Part shown: piece by piece, positions 31,259 through 40,913 of the stretch | Numbering within the stretch: the first letter of the stretch is position 1 | Layout of the letters: every line of letters starts with the position of its first letter | Made by a program: the position numbers and the translations under genes | IMG/VR virus record: IMGVR_UViG_3300033141_004333 | Location: 1-44,572 of that record | Reading direction: 5' to 3' (one strand) | DNA length: 44,572 nucleotides | Origin: a virus | The notes under the pieces: model-generated | What the model saw: the letters and a program-made list of their open reading frames with translations, nothing else | Databases searched by the model: none | What the model was told of the DNA's origin: nothing

Positions 31259-32920
31259 ATGGCTTACAAATTTGGTGAAGCTTTTATTGACCTGACTGGT
31301 AAAAATGTCGGTCTTGATAAGATGTTAAGCAGAGTCCGTAAGTCTTTTAATAGTCTCAAGGTTCATCTAAAACGATTAGCGATAGTTGGTATTGGTGCAT
31401 TCACTGTTGGATTGGCGTATGCCACTAAACAAGCCATGGATTTTGACACAGCAGTTGCTCAGCTCCGAGCGATTTTAAACTCTACAGGAGAATCAGCAGG
31501 CTATAGTCTAAAGCAAATGTTAAAATTGGCTGACACTTTTCAAGAAGTAACTACTCATAGTAATACTGCTGTTATTGGAATGCAATCAATTTTGGCGACA
31601 TTTATGAAAGTAAAGGGGAAAGTATTCGATGATGGTCTAGAAGCTGCTATGAATATGTCGCGTGTTTTTAAACAAGATTTGAGACAATCTATTATACAAG
31701 TGGGTTTCGCTTTGAATAGTCCTGTTGAAGGTATGTCAAGATTGAGAAGAGTGGGTGTTTCTTTTACAGAATCTCAAAAAAACACAATTAAAAGTTTTAT
31801 GGAACAGAATCGTATAATGGATGCACAACGTGTTATTTTGAAAGAATTGCAAAATGAAGTGGGTAATGTGGAGCGTGCTTATGCTAAAACTATTCATGGT
31901 TCATTAGCTCAAATGAAAAACGCTTTCGATGACATCGCTCGTAAGATTGGCAAAGCTGTGCTTCCTGGATTGCAAGATATGGCAACAAATATAAAAAAAT
32001 GGATGGAAGAAAATGAAACTGTTGTAGTGGCTTGGGGTCATAAAACTATTGCTGTTGTTGAACTAATTAAAGATGGGTTTTTCATTTTGATAGAAGGATT
32101 ACGGAAAAATTGGAAGGAAGCTCTAAAAGGAATGTCTAAAGCATTCATTGAAGCTACGATAGGGCTAATACGAATAGCAAGAGTTGCGGGTGCAGCAATT
32201 GGAGAAAAACAAGGAAAATCTTTTTTAGGAGAGATAATGAAATATCTCGCAAGGAGTGGTTATGCTTATGAGAAGCTTGCAGCTTATTTAAGTCAATTAT
32301 GGATGTCAGAAAAAACTTATCAATCTTCTATGAAATATTGGGATAATCAAGAGGAAAAAGCGGTTGCTTTTTGGCAGAAATATTCAAACTCAGCAACTAA
32401 AAGTTTAGAATCGGTAAGAACAGAGCTTGAAATGATTTCTGGAGAAGTTACAAAAAAGATGCAGGATGCATTACCAACTAATATGGTGGATAAATTTACT
32501 GCTGCATGGGATAAATTGCTTAAGAAACTGGAACGTATAAGGTATGAAAGTAAGCACATGAAGTGGATTGAATTTTTAGGGAAAGCAACTTCTGAATTAG
32601 ATAAATGGATTAATAGTAGACAAATAGCTCAACAAGAATGGGGTAGAAAACCTTCAAATATAACTGAAGCAGGAAAAATGGTAACAAAAAGAGAAACTAC
32701 TTTCCAACCTGCTGCATTAGTTGGTTTAAAGGGAATGTGGGACAAGATGGCACAACAGACAGCAGGAGTTATGAAAGAATTAGAAGTGCAACAAGCACAA
32801 CTTCATGTTTTGCAAAACATACATGCTGCTGTAAAAGAAAGCACACAAACAGAAAAAACTGGAATGCAGAATTTGAAAGAATCTCTCGATAAGCCTAGAA
32901 TAGGAGTCGTTGGACCATGA
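31259..32920 (+). CDS. Tape measure protein (short)
   Basis: 553 residues. The N terminus (FGEAFIDLTGKNVGLDKMLSR) and the following VGIGAFTVGLAYATKQAMDF, TAVAQLRAIL and FQEVTTHSNTAVIGMQSIL are typical of tape measure proteins that set tail length. It has hydrophobic segments near residues 38-55 and in the middle, and coiled coils toward the end. At about 1.5 angstrom per residue this predicts a tail of only some 80 nm. It ends by ATGA overlap with the next tail gene. Confidence 0.8.
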   Translation: MAYKFGEAFIDLTGKNVGLDKMLSRVRKSFNSLKVHLKRLAIVGIGAFTVGLAYATKQAMDFDTAVAQLRAILNSTGESAGYSLKQMLKLADTFQEVTTHSNTAVIGMQSILATFMKVKGKVFDDGLEAAMNMSRVFKQDLRQSIIQVGFALNSPVEGMSRLRRVGVSFTESQKNTIKSFMEQNRIMDAQRVILKELQNEVGNVERAYAKTIHGSLAQMKNAFDDIARKIGKAVLPGLQDMATNIKKWMEENETVVVAWGHKTIAVVELIKDGFFILIEGLRKNWKEALKGMSKAFIEATIGLIRIARVAGAAIGEKQGKSFLGEIMKYLARSGYAYEKLAAYLSQLWMSEKTYQSSMKYWDNQEEKAVAFWQKYSNSATKSLESVRTELEMISGEVTKKMQDALPTNMVDKFTAAWDKLLKKLERIRYESKHMKWIEFLGKATSELDKWINSRQIAQQEWGRKPSNITEAGKMVTKRETTFQPAALVGLKGMWDKMAQQTAGVMKELEVQQAQLHVLQNIHAAVKESTQTEKTGMQNLKESLDKPRIGVVGP

Positions 32921-33744
32921 GTATAAATTTAGCAACCATACCTAATATAATAACATATGATTATGAAGAAATACATGGATTCAGACAAGGTGGGGGTACA
33001 CCTGATCATTGGTCTGGTCGTCGTATGCTTCAATGTGCTTGGGAAGATCGGTGGTATTTGTACAAACAATTATTAGGAACAACAATCGCTTCGGGGACTA
33101 CACTAGTTTATAGATTACCACAACAATTTCCTGGAGTTGCACATGCCTATGTTAATTATATCGAGGTGACTCCCTTTGGTGCTCCAATTAGTAGTAGTAA
33201 CAACACTGTATTGCAATATGAAAAAGCACGATTATTAGTACATTATGAAACAGCAGTATATGAAGCACAGCCGCATGAAGTATTAATAGAAGAACATCTT
33301 GAACCAAGCGTAGAATTTCTTACCCTACCTAATACAGAACTTTATTGGGATTCGGGACAAGCAGAACAATTACATGCAAGTGAAGCTCCTGGTATTCCCA
33401 TCAAAATGATTGATTGGGTTTATACTTTACATTTTATCCCTCTTTTACAAGCTGAGATATTATCTTTAACCGGACATTGTAATAGTGTAGCTATATATTC
33501 TCATACTTTAGATTTATGGTTTGAAATAGGTACGTTATTATATTCTTATCCAACGTTAAGCAGACAAACTACAACAGGAGGAACAAAATCTTGGGATATT
33601 ACATTGAGGTTTACATGGCGAGAGAAAGGTTGGAATAAATTTCCTAAACGTGGAGAAGGAATCACATTTCAAACCGTTTATGATAAATATGGGGATGTAC
33701 TAGAACCTTTTCCACTTGCAGATTTAGGTGTGTTGTTATTATGA
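32917..33744 (+). CDS. Tail-associated structural protein, family unknown
   Basis: 275 residues, beta-rich: YDYEEIHGFRQGGG, WYLYKQLLGTTIASGTTLVY, VNYIEVTPFG, DWVYTLHFIPLLQAEIL, KSWDITLRFTWREKGWNKFP. Its position directly after the tape measure gene suggests a distal-tail or tail-tip protein, but no Dit signature is evident. It is joined to both neighbours by ATGA overlaps. Confidence 0.5.
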   Translation: MSINLATIPNIITYDYEEIHGFRQGGGTPDHWSGRRMLQCAWEDRWYLYKQLLGTTIASGTTLVYRLPQQFPGVAHAYVNYIEVTPFGAPISSSNNTVLQYEKARLLVHYETAVYEAQPHEVLIEEHLEPSVEFLTLPNTELYWDSGQAEQLHASEAPGIPIKMIDWVYTLHFIPLLQAEILSLTGHCNSVAIYSHTLDLWFEIGTLLYSYPTLSRQTTTGGTKSWDITLRFTWREKGWNKFPKRGEGITFQTVYDKYGDVLEPFPLADLGVLLL

Positions 33745-34445
33745 GAATTTTTAGTGGTAGAAAATTAAGAGCGGGCAGAGATTCTGTTTCTGCTAGAGAT
33801 TATAATAACATGACTGATTCAGTGAATCAGTTGACCAAATCTTTATCCTCAGCAGGAATTTCTGATGCAGCAGGAGTACATACACGAAGATTATTGCCTT
33901 CAGTGATTGAAGAAATGTTTATAGCCGAGGTCGATTCCGACGCAACCGGCGGCGGATATTATAACTGTCATTTACAAAAACTTGACGCAACAGATTGGAA
34001 TACGGACACAGCAGATCAGCTTGACGATACCGGTGACTCGGTTGTTGTGCTTAACCTGGCGGAGATCGGGACTAACGTTCATAACCTTGATGCAGGTGAT
34101 ATACTTTTCGGGCATGAAACCTACGACGACGAAGGGACTAAAATACGATTAGGCTTTCCAGTTAGTAATCAAATAGGGAGCTCTCGTCGAGCTAAGACTA
34201 CTTCCGCATGGACAACGGGAACGACAACAGGGGCGAACTTATTAGATGCCGACGGTGACGAAGTAACAAGCGGTTACGGGTTTGGCATAACAGTAAATTT
34301 CTTTAAGACGTATTCCGCGACAAACTTTCCAACAATCGCAAACGATGAGACTATTCCGGTCTATAAAGATGTGGACGGTAGTTGGTACTGTCCGTACACA
34401 TTTACTGATATAGACGATATTTTTGATATCTGTCCACTGGGCTAA
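33741..34445 (+). CDS. Structural protein with composition shift
   Basis: 234 residues. The first 55 residues (GRKLRAGRDSVSARDYNNMT and following) resemble a tail-attachment N terminus in the local AT-rich style. From about residue 55 onward (base about 33900) base composition becomes visibly richer in G+C. The protein turns into acidic beta-structure (DSDATGGGYYNCHLQKLDAT, DAGDILFGHETYDDEGTKIR). It may be a receptor-related module acquired from another phage. Confidence 0.5.
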   Translation: MRIFSGRKLRAGRDSVSARDYNNMTDSVNQLTKSLSSAGISDAAGVHTRRLLPSVIEEMFIAEVDSDATGGGYYNCHLQKLDATDWNTDTADQLDDTGDSVVVLNLAEIGTNVHNLDAGDILFGHETYDDEGTKIRLGFPVSNQIGSSRRAKTTSAWTTGTTTGANLLDADGDEVTSGYGFGITVNFFKTYSATNFPTIANDETIPVYKDVDGSWYCPYTFTDIDDIFDICPLG

Positions 34446-34447
34446 TT

Positions 34448-35080
34448 ATGGCAACACATATAGTATATGGATGTTATAACTCAACAACGAAACAAGTTGA
34501 TTTTGACGATACCGAAACCGGCTGTACAGATGCTACGATTACAGGCTGTCTTGAAACATCAGGCGAGCACGAAGGACAAATAAAAATAACGCACGATTAT
34601 AATGGATGCGAAACACAATACTATGCCTGTTATGACCCTGCTACTGGTAAGTTTGAATTCGAAGCGGATGATGCGTGTTGCGAAGAGGTTTGTGTATATT
34701 CAGACGATGATTGTGCTTGTTTTGCAGCAGGAAAAACACCTTATTATATCCAAGTTGTGATTACTGGTGCCGCTGATTATTCTTGTGCCGTGGATTTGAA
34801 TGGTACACATATAATGGAGCATGGGGCTCTCGGCTTGCCCGGTGATTGTGTATGGGGAATTTCAGGAGATAATTGGATGGGGATTGCTCTTCAGGATGAC
34901 GAATTCAGCTCTCCCGCCGGTGCTGTTTATGTGCTGTTTGTGGGGGAGGAGAAATACGGTTGTGTTTTTGAGTGTGAAGATGGAGGAGATGGAGAATGCG
35001 ACGAGGCTGGTTCTTGCGATAATGCAAGTTTTGCAGGTGGAAAGGCCACTTGGACAACTTTATGTTCGGCTCCTGTGTGA
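34448..35080 (+). CDS. Cysteine-rich tail-region protein
   Basis: 210 residues with more than 20 cysteines, many in short spacings (DDACCEEVCVYSDDDCACF near residue 77, CVFECEDGGDGECDEAGSC near 174). No signal peptide is seen. It is G+C-rich relative to the genome. The pattern suggests metal binding or disulphide-stabilised small beta domains in a tail-tip or fibre protein. Neither is proven. Part of the same compositionally distinct block as its neighbours. Confidence 0.5.
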   Translation: MATHIVYGCYNSTTKQVDFDDTETGCTDATITGCLETSGEHEGQIKITHDYNGCETQYYACYDPATGKFEFEADDACCEEVCVYSDDDCACFAAGKTPYYIQVVITGAADYSCAVDLNGTHIMEHGALGLPGDCVWGISGDNWMGIALQDDEFSSPAGAVYVLFVGEEKYGCVFECEDGGDGECDEAGSCDNASFAGGKATWTTLCSAPV

Positions 35081-35084
35081 TACA

Positions 35085-35636
35085 ATGAAAAAATGTAATA
35101 ATGATATAAATAATAAATGTTCTATGTTGGCACTATTTAAGATACATACATCAACAAAAGGTAGATTCTGTAAAGATTTTTGTTGCCCAAACAATCCGGC
35201 GGCAATGAAGGCGATGCTGGCTAAATTCAACATTGAAATTGACGAGGTACCATTGGATATTAAAGAATTAGAGGCAAAGATCGAACGTGGAGAAGTAAAA
35301 CGGAATATGGAACCAGTCAAAAAAGCTCCGTGCAAAGGTTGCGGACAAGTAAAAAATATCGTCAAAGGTTTTAGCCGATTGGTCTGGAGCCGAATGGCGA
35401 AAACAAAACCCGAGCAGTTTGTCGTTGATCGTGCCGAGATATGTGCAAAGTGTGAGTATCGCACGTTTTTGCCGGTAACAAAATGGGCGATTGGTTTTGT
35501 CAGCAAGGGCGATTTGCCAATCAATCACGAGCCAAACGACTGGGATGCTCTGTGGTGCTCTCGATGTAAATGCTGCTTAGAGGCAAAGATATTAGTCAAA
35601 GACGAAAAATGCCCGATAGATAAATGGAAAATATAA
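35085..35636 (+). CDS. Zinc-ribbon-like cysteine-rich protein
   Basis: 183 residues from ATG 35085. An open frame extends upstream to 34821 but overlaps the previous gene and has no better start. Cys pairs occur as CKGCG (about 84) and CAKC (about 124), and the C terminus has CSRCKCCLEAKILVKDEKCP (about 156-175). The last resembles a treble or zinc ribbon found in many small phage proteins. Function is unknown. It ends the G+C-richer block. Confidence 0.5.
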   Translation: MKKCNNDINNKCSMLALFKIHTSTKGRFCKDFCCPNNPAAMKAMLAKFNIEIDEVPLDIKELEAKIERGEVKRNMEPVKKAPCKGCGQVKNIVKGFSRLVWSRMAKTKPEQFVVDRAEICAKCEYRTFLPVTKWAIGFVSKGDLPINHEPNDWDALWCSRCKCCLEAKILVKDEKCPIDKWKI

Positions 35637-35661
35637 ACCTATTTTTAAGGAGATCAAAATT

Positions 35662-36147
35662 ATGGATGTGTTACATTTGGTACTAAATTGGATTGATCAT
35701 AACAGGTATAAAGTATCTGGAATTGCTCTTGCCATCGTCATTATGGTAGGGTTCATAGCTTGTACACCTAAAATGCCGTCTCTAATTGGTCCTGAAAGAG
35801 AAGTTACGCTTGAAGAGTTCAGTTTAGAGGTGGTCTCTGTCGAGCGTGAATTGCAAGATGCCATTACCAAGTATGAAGCTGATGGTCTTAAATTAGATGC
35901 CAGAATTGATGAACATAACGCAAAAGTAGAATTGAGTTATTCTGGTTATGAGCAGAAATACGAGATGCAACGCAAATTTATAGAATTAACAGGAGGCATA
36001 GCAACATCGCTTATTATGGGAAATCCAGTCAATACAACAGAAATAGTTACATCTTTTATAACGTTAATGATTGCGGGTGGTGGTGCCGGTGCCTTGATTG
36101 ACAGTAAAAGAAAGGACAAGGTTATCCGAAGTAAAAAACTATCATAA
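35662..36147 (+). CDS. Membrane protein, holin- or spanin-like candidate
   Basis: 161 residues, preceded by TAAGGAGATCAAAAT. One N-terminal membrane span (VSGIALAIVIMVGFIAC, residues about 18-34) ends in IAC, a weak lipobox-like motif. A helical charged domain follows, then a second glycine-rich hydrophobic segment (FITLMIAGGGAGALI, about 133-147) and a basic tail. This could be a lysis protein, since no other lysis gene is visible, but it could also be a virion membrane component. Confidence 0.4.
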   Translation: MDVLHLVLNWIDHNRYKVSGIALAIVIMVGFIACTPKMPSLIGPEREVTLEEFSLEVVSVERELQDAITKYEADGLKLDARIDEHNAKVELSYSGYEQKYEMQRKFIELTGGIATSLIMGNPVNTTEIVTSFITLMIAGGGAGALIDSKRKDKVIRSKKLS

Positions 36148-36166
36148 TTTCTTCTTGCTGAACCTG

Positions 36167-36211
36167 GGTTCTCAATAATACATTTGCCTTTCGTTGTATT
36201 TGTTGGGGACC
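36167..36211 (+). terminator. Wobble-rich hairpin closing the structural module
   Basis: GGTTCTCAATAA (36167-36178) pairs with TTGTTGGGGACC (36200-36211), using three G-U wobbles. It extends through TACA/TGTA to a 12-base loop. Wobble pairing points to function as RNA. No U-tract follows. It separates structural genes from the sugar-modification cluster, so a terminator or processing site is likely. The rest of 36148-36295 shows nothing else. Confidence 0.45.
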
Positions 36212-36295
36212 TGGGATTTGAATAAGAAAATGTTGTGAAAATAAATTTAAAATTTATAAACATTATAATACGTGTAGGATATTAGGAGAATCTAA

Positions 36296-37189
36296 ATGAG
36301 CAAGAAGATTTGTGTGGTTATCCCCTCTCGTAACGAAACACTTCTAACAAGAACGGTCAAGCAATACTTTTCCTCCGCAAAAAATCCCGACGATATAAAA
36401 ATTGATGTTATTCTTGATGGATGGGATATTTTTGCTAACAACAAATCCAATCAAATAATGATAGATATCTACAGAAGTCAGATTGAAGAAATTAAACAGA
36501 TGGCAGAATCTGATCAAAGAATTACAATTCATGATTTGCCTGATTCTCTAGGAGTCAGACATGCTTTAAATTTAGCTTTAGCAAGAACCGATGCTACTTA
36601 TTTCATTAAATTAGATGCACATTGTGATCTCAGTCTTAATTGGGATGTCGAACTTATCAAATCTTATGAAGAAGCGGGACTCGAAACTTTAATCATTCCT
36701 AGAATCCAATCAATGGATCCTGAAACTTTCGCTTATGGACATCGTTTTTTTGATTATCTTTATATTGATAGTGACATTCACCAGAGACATTGGCCAGAAT
36801 ATGCTCAGCGTGAAGAAGCAAAAAAATCTGTTTGTGAAGTAATGAGCAATTTAGGTGCTTCGTGGTTTAGTTCGGTTCAGTATTGGTGGCAAATTGGTGG
36901 ACATGATGAATCTTTATATAGCTGGGGGGAATCTGCACCGGAAACAAGTTTGAAATGTTGGTTATCTGGTGGTAAGCAACTATTAAATAAAAATGTGTGG
37001 TTTGCCCATGTATTCAGAAGACGTTTTCCTTACAAAGTTAGTGCAGCAGGAATACAAGAAAATAAAAGACGAACAAAAGAATACTGGCTTAATAATCAAT
37101 ATCCCTTGCAGATTCATTCAATAGATTGGTTAGTAGATAAATTCTGGCCCGTACCAACATGGGATAGAAAGAGGATGCAAAATGGATAA
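36296..37189 (+). CDS. Family 2-like glycosyltransferase (paralogue A)
   Basis: 297 residues. GT-A fold features: ICVVIPSRNE at the N terminus, VILDGWD, a long helix leading to LGVRHALNLALARTDATYFIKLDAHCD (DxH, metal-binding equivalent of DxD, about residue 110), and a WWQIGGHDESLYSWG acceptor-side loop. It is paralogous to the gene at 37835, sharing the ending HSIDWLVDKFWPVPTWD. It probably transfers a sugar to a phage or host glycan. First gene of a nine-gene surface-modification cluster. Confidence 0.8.
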   Translation: MSKKICVVIPSRNETLLTRTVKQYFSSAKNPDDIKIDVILDGWDIFANNKSNQIMIDIYRSQIEEIKQMAESDQRITIHDLPDSLGVRHALNLALARTDATYFIKLDAHCDLSLNWDVELIKSYEEAGLETLIIPRIQSMDPETFAYGHRFFDYLYIDSDIHQRHWPEYAQREEAKKSVCEVMSNLGASWFSSVQYWWQIGGHDESLYSWGESAPETSLKCWLSGGKQLLNKNVWFAHVFRRRFPYKVSAAGIQENKRRTKEYWLNNQYPLQIHSIDWLVDKFWPVPTWDRKRMQNG

Positions 37190-37844
37190 AGTTATTTTAT
37201 ATTATACAGATCAAAAATTGCATAAAGGTATTGCTGAATATTGTAGAAGAAATCTTAAGAAAGTAGCAAGAGATATTCCTATCTTTTCAGTATCTCAAGG
37301 AGAGTTAGAGTTTGGTACCTATAATTATGCTATAGGAGAGATGGGGAAAAGTCATTTTTCTATGTATCAACAAATCCAATATGGTCTTTTTGAAATTTAT
37401 AAAATTCTAAATCCTGAATTCGTATTTTTTGCGGAACACGATGTTTTATATCCCTTAGATTATTTTGATTTTATACCTGATAGAAATGATACTTTTTATT
37501 ATTTTGTTGAAAAATATTTTATGAATCAAGAAGGTTTTTGGTATACGGGACAATGTGATTTATCCACTTTGGCTGGGGATTTCAAATTGATTTTGGCTCA
37601 TTTTACTTTACGTCTTTATAGAATTATGTATTTAAATATGAAAAAAGGGGGATGGGAAAAATCCGAACCTGGAACAAGTAAAGAAGATCAAACCGGATTG
37701 TGGGAAGTTAGATCAAATAAATATCCCTGTATTGATATTAGGCATAGCAATAACATGTCTAATGTGATAGAAAAACCTATACAATCTAAGATAAAATACT
37801 GGGGATCTTGTGAGCAAGTAAAAAAGGATATGTTATGGATTTAG
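37182..37844 (+). CDS. Probable glycosyltransferase-like protein
   Basis: 220 residues. The beginning KVILYYTDQKLHKGIAEYCR, a central FVFFAEHDVLYP (EHD in place of DxD, about residue 86) and IDIRHSNN resemble nucleotide-sugar transferases of divergent type. It overlaps the GT2 genes on both sides, which supports a role in the same pathway. The donor and acceptor cannot be inferred. Confidence 0.5.
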   Translation: MDKVILYYTDQKLHKGIAEYCRRNLKKVARDIPIFSVSQGELEFGTYNYAIGEMGKSHFSMYQQIQYGLFEIYKILNPEFVFFAEHDVLYPLDYFDFIPDRNDTFYYFVEKYFMNQEGFWYTGQCDLSTLAGDFKLILAHFTLRLYRIMYLNMKKGGWEKSEPGTSKEDQTGLWEVRSNKYPCIDIRHSNNMSNVIEKPIQSKIKYWGSCEQVKKDMLWI

Positions 37845-38710
37845 TGTCAGTAATCATTCCAAGCAGAAATGAAAAATACCTTTATAAAACTGTTTTTAAC
37901 GTTTTGGCTACAGCTAAAGAAGATATAGAAATATTTATTCTTCTAGATGCATGGGATTTCATAGGTTACAATGATAAAAACCCTGAAGCATCTAATATTC
38001 TTCATGAGCAAGTTAGATTAGTTAAGGAATTAGCTAGTAAAAATAAATGTGTTAAAATTATAGAAACAAAAGAATGTTTGGGGCAACGGAGATTTATTAA
38101 TGAAGCTGTACGACAAAGTAAGGGAAAATATTTTTTAAAGATTGACGCTCATTCCATGATGTCAGCTAATTGGGACATCGCAGCCAAAAAAGCAATGGAG
38201 AGAGATGTGTTTCTAATTCCACAAATGTGGAAACTGGATGAACAATCATGGAAACCTGTAAATAAGAATACACAATATCATTTAGATAATAATTTAACCC
38301 CGAGAACTGGTGGGGGATTTATAAACCTACACAAACCAGAATTGATGGCTTTTGGTGGTGAAGCTTGGTTTGTTTCTATAAATTTGTGGTGGAAACTTGG
38401 GGGTTATGACGAAATGCTTGGGAATTGGGGCAGTACTGGTACGGAGTTTAGTTTGAAAGTTTGGTTAATGGGATATAAATTATTGTTGTGTGATGATTTT
38501 TGGTGTGCTCATTTATATAGGGGAAAGTTTCCATATAAGGATAAAGGTATGCGAGCTAGAACAACTGGCAAAATTATCAGAAGCAACTTTTTAGCTAATC
38601 GAGTGAAAGGGCAAATCCATCCTGTTGAATGGTTGGTGAATAAATTTTGGCCTATACCTACGTGGGATATTAATACAATTTTAGAAATTAGGAAAAAATA
38701 TTGTGATTAA
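37835..38710 (+). CDS. Family 2-like glycosyltransferase (paralogue B)
   Basis: 291 residues. It is closely similar in layout to the gene at 36296: SVIIPSRNEKYLYKTV, IFILLDAWDF, GQRRFINEAVRQSKGKYFLK followed by IDAHSMMS (DxH), LWWKLGGYDEMLGNWG and WLVNKFWPIPTWD. Two copies suggest sequential addition of similar sugars. It overlaps the preceding and following genes, consistent with a single transcript. Confidence 0.8.
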   Translation: MDLVSVIIPSRNEKYLYKTVFNVLATAKEDIEIFILLDAWDFIGYNDKNPEASNILHEQVRLVKELASKNKCVKIIETKECLGQRRFINEAVRQSKGKYFLKIDAHSMMSANWDIAAKKAMERDVFLIPQMWKLDEQSWKPVNKNTQYHLDNNLTPRTGGGFINLHKPELMAFGGEAWFVSINLWWKLGGYDEMLGNWGSTGTEFSLKVWLMGYKLLLCDDFWCAHLYRGKFPYKDKGMRARTTGKIIRSNFLANRVKGQIHPVEWLVNKFWPIPTWDINTILEIRKKYCD

Positions 38711-39416
38711 GCAAAGTGAATTATTAGAAAAAAAGGAATGGGATGTATTAATTGTTCTAGATGGTTGTCGCTATGATGCTTTTGTACAAGCAATGAATTC
38801 TTATCCGCTAATTAATGGGACTTGTTTAGAAGTAGATAGTGAAGCATTAAATACACAACAATGGTATCAATATCATTGGCAACCGAAAGCGGTACATAAT
38901 GATGTTATAATTATTACAGCACATCCATCTATTTACAGATATGTACATCAATATCATAAATTTTTTAGTGATTGGAATATAATTGGCCTGAAAGAGCATT
39001 CTAATATAAATTGGATGCATCCATCTTTGACAATGAAACCCTTTGTAAGTCAACAGAAATCTAATAAAAAATATTTAATACATTTAATACCACCACATTT
39101 ACCTTATATTGGAAATAAAGGCAAGAACTTTCTGAAAAAATTTAAATGGCCACAAAATTCGCGTCATCTAACACAAAGTGTATATGATGTAGTGACGAGA
39201 TATGGTTGTGAGCACGGCTGGGAAAAACTTTGGGAATATTATATTGAAAATTTAAGGGTGTCACTTGATTCAGTTTTTCAATATATGCCTTCTATAAAAG
39301 GCAGAATTATATTAACAGCAGATCATGGAGAGATTATAGGACCAAAACTATATTGTCATGGAAAAGAAAAATACCCAAAATTACGATCCATTCCTTGGTT
39401 TGAAGTGAAAAGATGA
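38703..39416 (+). CDS. Sulfatase/alkaline-phosphatase-superfamily protein
   Basis: 237 residues, GTG start overlapping the previous stop. LIVLDGCRYDAF (about residues 15-26) and ILTADHGE (about 200-207) are the two metal-binding blocks of the alkaline phosphatase/sulfatase superfamily. The usual nucleophile region (C/S/T shortly after the first Asp) is unclear, as in shortened phosphoglycerol- or phosphoethanolamine-transferase relatives. In this cluster it may transfer or remove a phosphate-containing group on a glycan. Confidence 0.62.
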   Translation: MIKQSELLEKKEWDVLIVLDGCRYDAFVQAMNSYPLINGTCLEVDSEALNTQQWYQYHWQPKAVHNDVIIITAHPSIYRYVHQYHKFFSDWNIIGLKEHSNINWMHPSLTMKPFVSQQKSNKKYLIHLIPPHLPYIGNKGKNFLKKFKWPQNSRHLTQSVYDVVTRYGCEHGWEKLWEYYIENLRVSLDSVFQYMPSIKGRIILTADHGEIIGPKLYCHGKEKYPKLRSIPWFEVKR

Positions 39417-40147
39417 TAATAGCTGTTACTGCATTTGGAAACAAAAGAAAAGCACTGACAAAATTTGTGTCACATATTCGAGAACATACAAGAAGCATAC
39501 CCATACATATTTATACTGATAATCTAGATAATAAAATGGAAGGCAAATATAATTGTAAAATAATAATGGTTAAAACTAGGTGGGAAGGACATAAACGCTA
39601 TGGCTACAGAAACAGTAATTATTGGCGAATGAAACTTATATTATTATATGATGAGTGTGTTCTTTATATGGACCATGATATAAGAGTTATAAGTGAAGCA
39701 TTTGTAGAAGGCTTTAAATTAGCATCTTTATTTGGGATGTGTTTACCTTTGAGTCCAAGAGTGTTTTTATATTCAGATATGGCCAGAGGAATAGATGTAC
39801 AAATTAACAAAAAAGATATTAATATACCACATGGATCTGTTTGTAATTCAGGAATGTTTTTTGCGGATCCAAAAAATATTCATGTTCAAAATTATATTGA
39901 ACATTATTTAAAAATATATATTAATAATCCAGGTAGAGGACCATTAGCTGCTTGGCTTGCTGCTGAAGCGAGTGGATGGCATCCATACATTCTTCCACAT
40001 CAATGGCTTGTGTGCCAAGCTAATGCTGAATATTGTATAAATTATCCATACTCTGAAGTAAAACCTATTATGATTCATCTTTCAGGTAGAAAAATAGAAA
40101 GGTTATTTAAAAATGGAGTATTGTATAATTACTTATCATCAAGCTGA
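39413..40147 (+). CDS. Glycosyltransferase, DxD-type
   Basis: 244 residues. The start MIIAVTAFGNKRKALTKF, IHIYTDN, and LYDECVLYMDHDIRV (DHD as metal site, about residue 86) resemble GT8/nucleotide-diphospho-sugar transferases. HGSVCNSGMFFADPKN is similar to the acceptor loop of that group. ATGA overlap with the upstream gene and a 35-base overlap with the next indicate co-translation. Confidence 0.68.
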   Translation: MIIAVTAFGNKRKALTKFVSHIREHTRSIPIHIYTDNLDNKMEGKYNCKIIMVKTRWEGHKRYGYRNSNYWRMKLILLYDECVLYMDHDIRVISEAFVEGFKLASLFGMCLPLSPRVFLYSDMARGIDVQINKKDINIPHGSVCNSGMFFADPKNIHVQNYIEHYLKIYINNPGRGPLAAWLAAEASGWHPYILPHQWLVCQANAEYCINYPYSEVKPIMIHLSGRKIERLFKNGVLYNYLSSS

Positions 40148-40913
40148 TGATAATATGTTTGAAACTTGTATTGCTACTTTACGAAAACATTCCGACTGCA
40201 AGATAGTGGTTATTACTGATGATATACCCCAAAAACTCAGAGAAGTACTGGCAAGAAAATATAATATAAAATGGGTTTCAGTACCTTCAAATCTGATGCA
40301 AGGAAGAAGAGCAGCCTGTAAGGTAATTGAAACAAATAAATATTGTTTGGATTTACCTATAGATTCTCAGGTGCTTGTTTCAGATGCTGATATTTACTTT
40401 ATGAAAGATCCTTTTACAGTATTCAAAAAACATCCTTCTTTTGATTTGGGTCTGACTAAAAGACACTATAATTATAGACATCCTATTAATGGTGGTATAT
40501 ATTATTATCGAATAACGACTGCAACCAAAAGATTTCTAGTTTATTGGAATGATCAGACTGAGAAAATAAGCTGGCATTTATTTCTTGAATATATTAAAAG
40601 TTATGGACATAAAGGACGTATTCCTGATTGGTGTATTGGACAAGATTTTCTTAATGTACTTTGGAAAAATCTAGAAAAAAGACCTGCAGCTTGTAATATA
40701 AATATAATTGATGTAGGTTGGGAATATAATTTTTGCATTCACCAATACACTGATCGTTTTATAAAACAGGCCTACAAACAATATAAAAAGGATTTAGTTA
40801 CAGCCATACACTTAAAAGGTGGAACTAAGAAATTACTCTATCGTGATGATATATTTCATGATGCGATAATTTGTCATAAAATAAAATATCGAGATTGGGG
40901 TAGAAAAAAATGA
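40113..40913 (+). CDS. Glycosyltransferase, DxD-type
   Basis: 266 residues. CIITYHQADDNMFETCIATL, then KIVVITDDIP, then QVLVSDADIYFMKDP (DAD, about residue 92), and LTKRHYNYRHPINGGIYYYR. These are the donor-binding and acceptor motifs of GT-A transferases. The C terminus has HLKGGTKK. It forms part of the overlapping gene run. Donor sugar is unknown. Confidence 0.65.
   Translation: MEYCIITYHQADDNMFETCIATLRKHSDCKIVVITDDIPQKLREVLARKYNIKWVSVPSNLMQGRRAACKVIETNKYCLDLPIDSQVLVSDADIYFMKDPFTVFKKHPSFDLGLTKRHYNYRHPINGGIYYYRITTATKRFLVYWNDQTEKISWHLFLEYIKSYGHKGRIPDWCIGQDFLNVLWKNLEKRPAACNINIIDVGWEYNFCIHQYTDRFIKQAYKQYKKDLVTAIHLKGGTKKLLYRDDIFHDAIICHKIKYRDWGRKK

Noticed and set aside
34821-35084. N-terminal extension of the zinc-ribbon-like protein
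   Set aside because: It overlaps the cysteine-rich gene in another frame without a ribosome binding site; ATG 35085 begins directly after that gene's stop.
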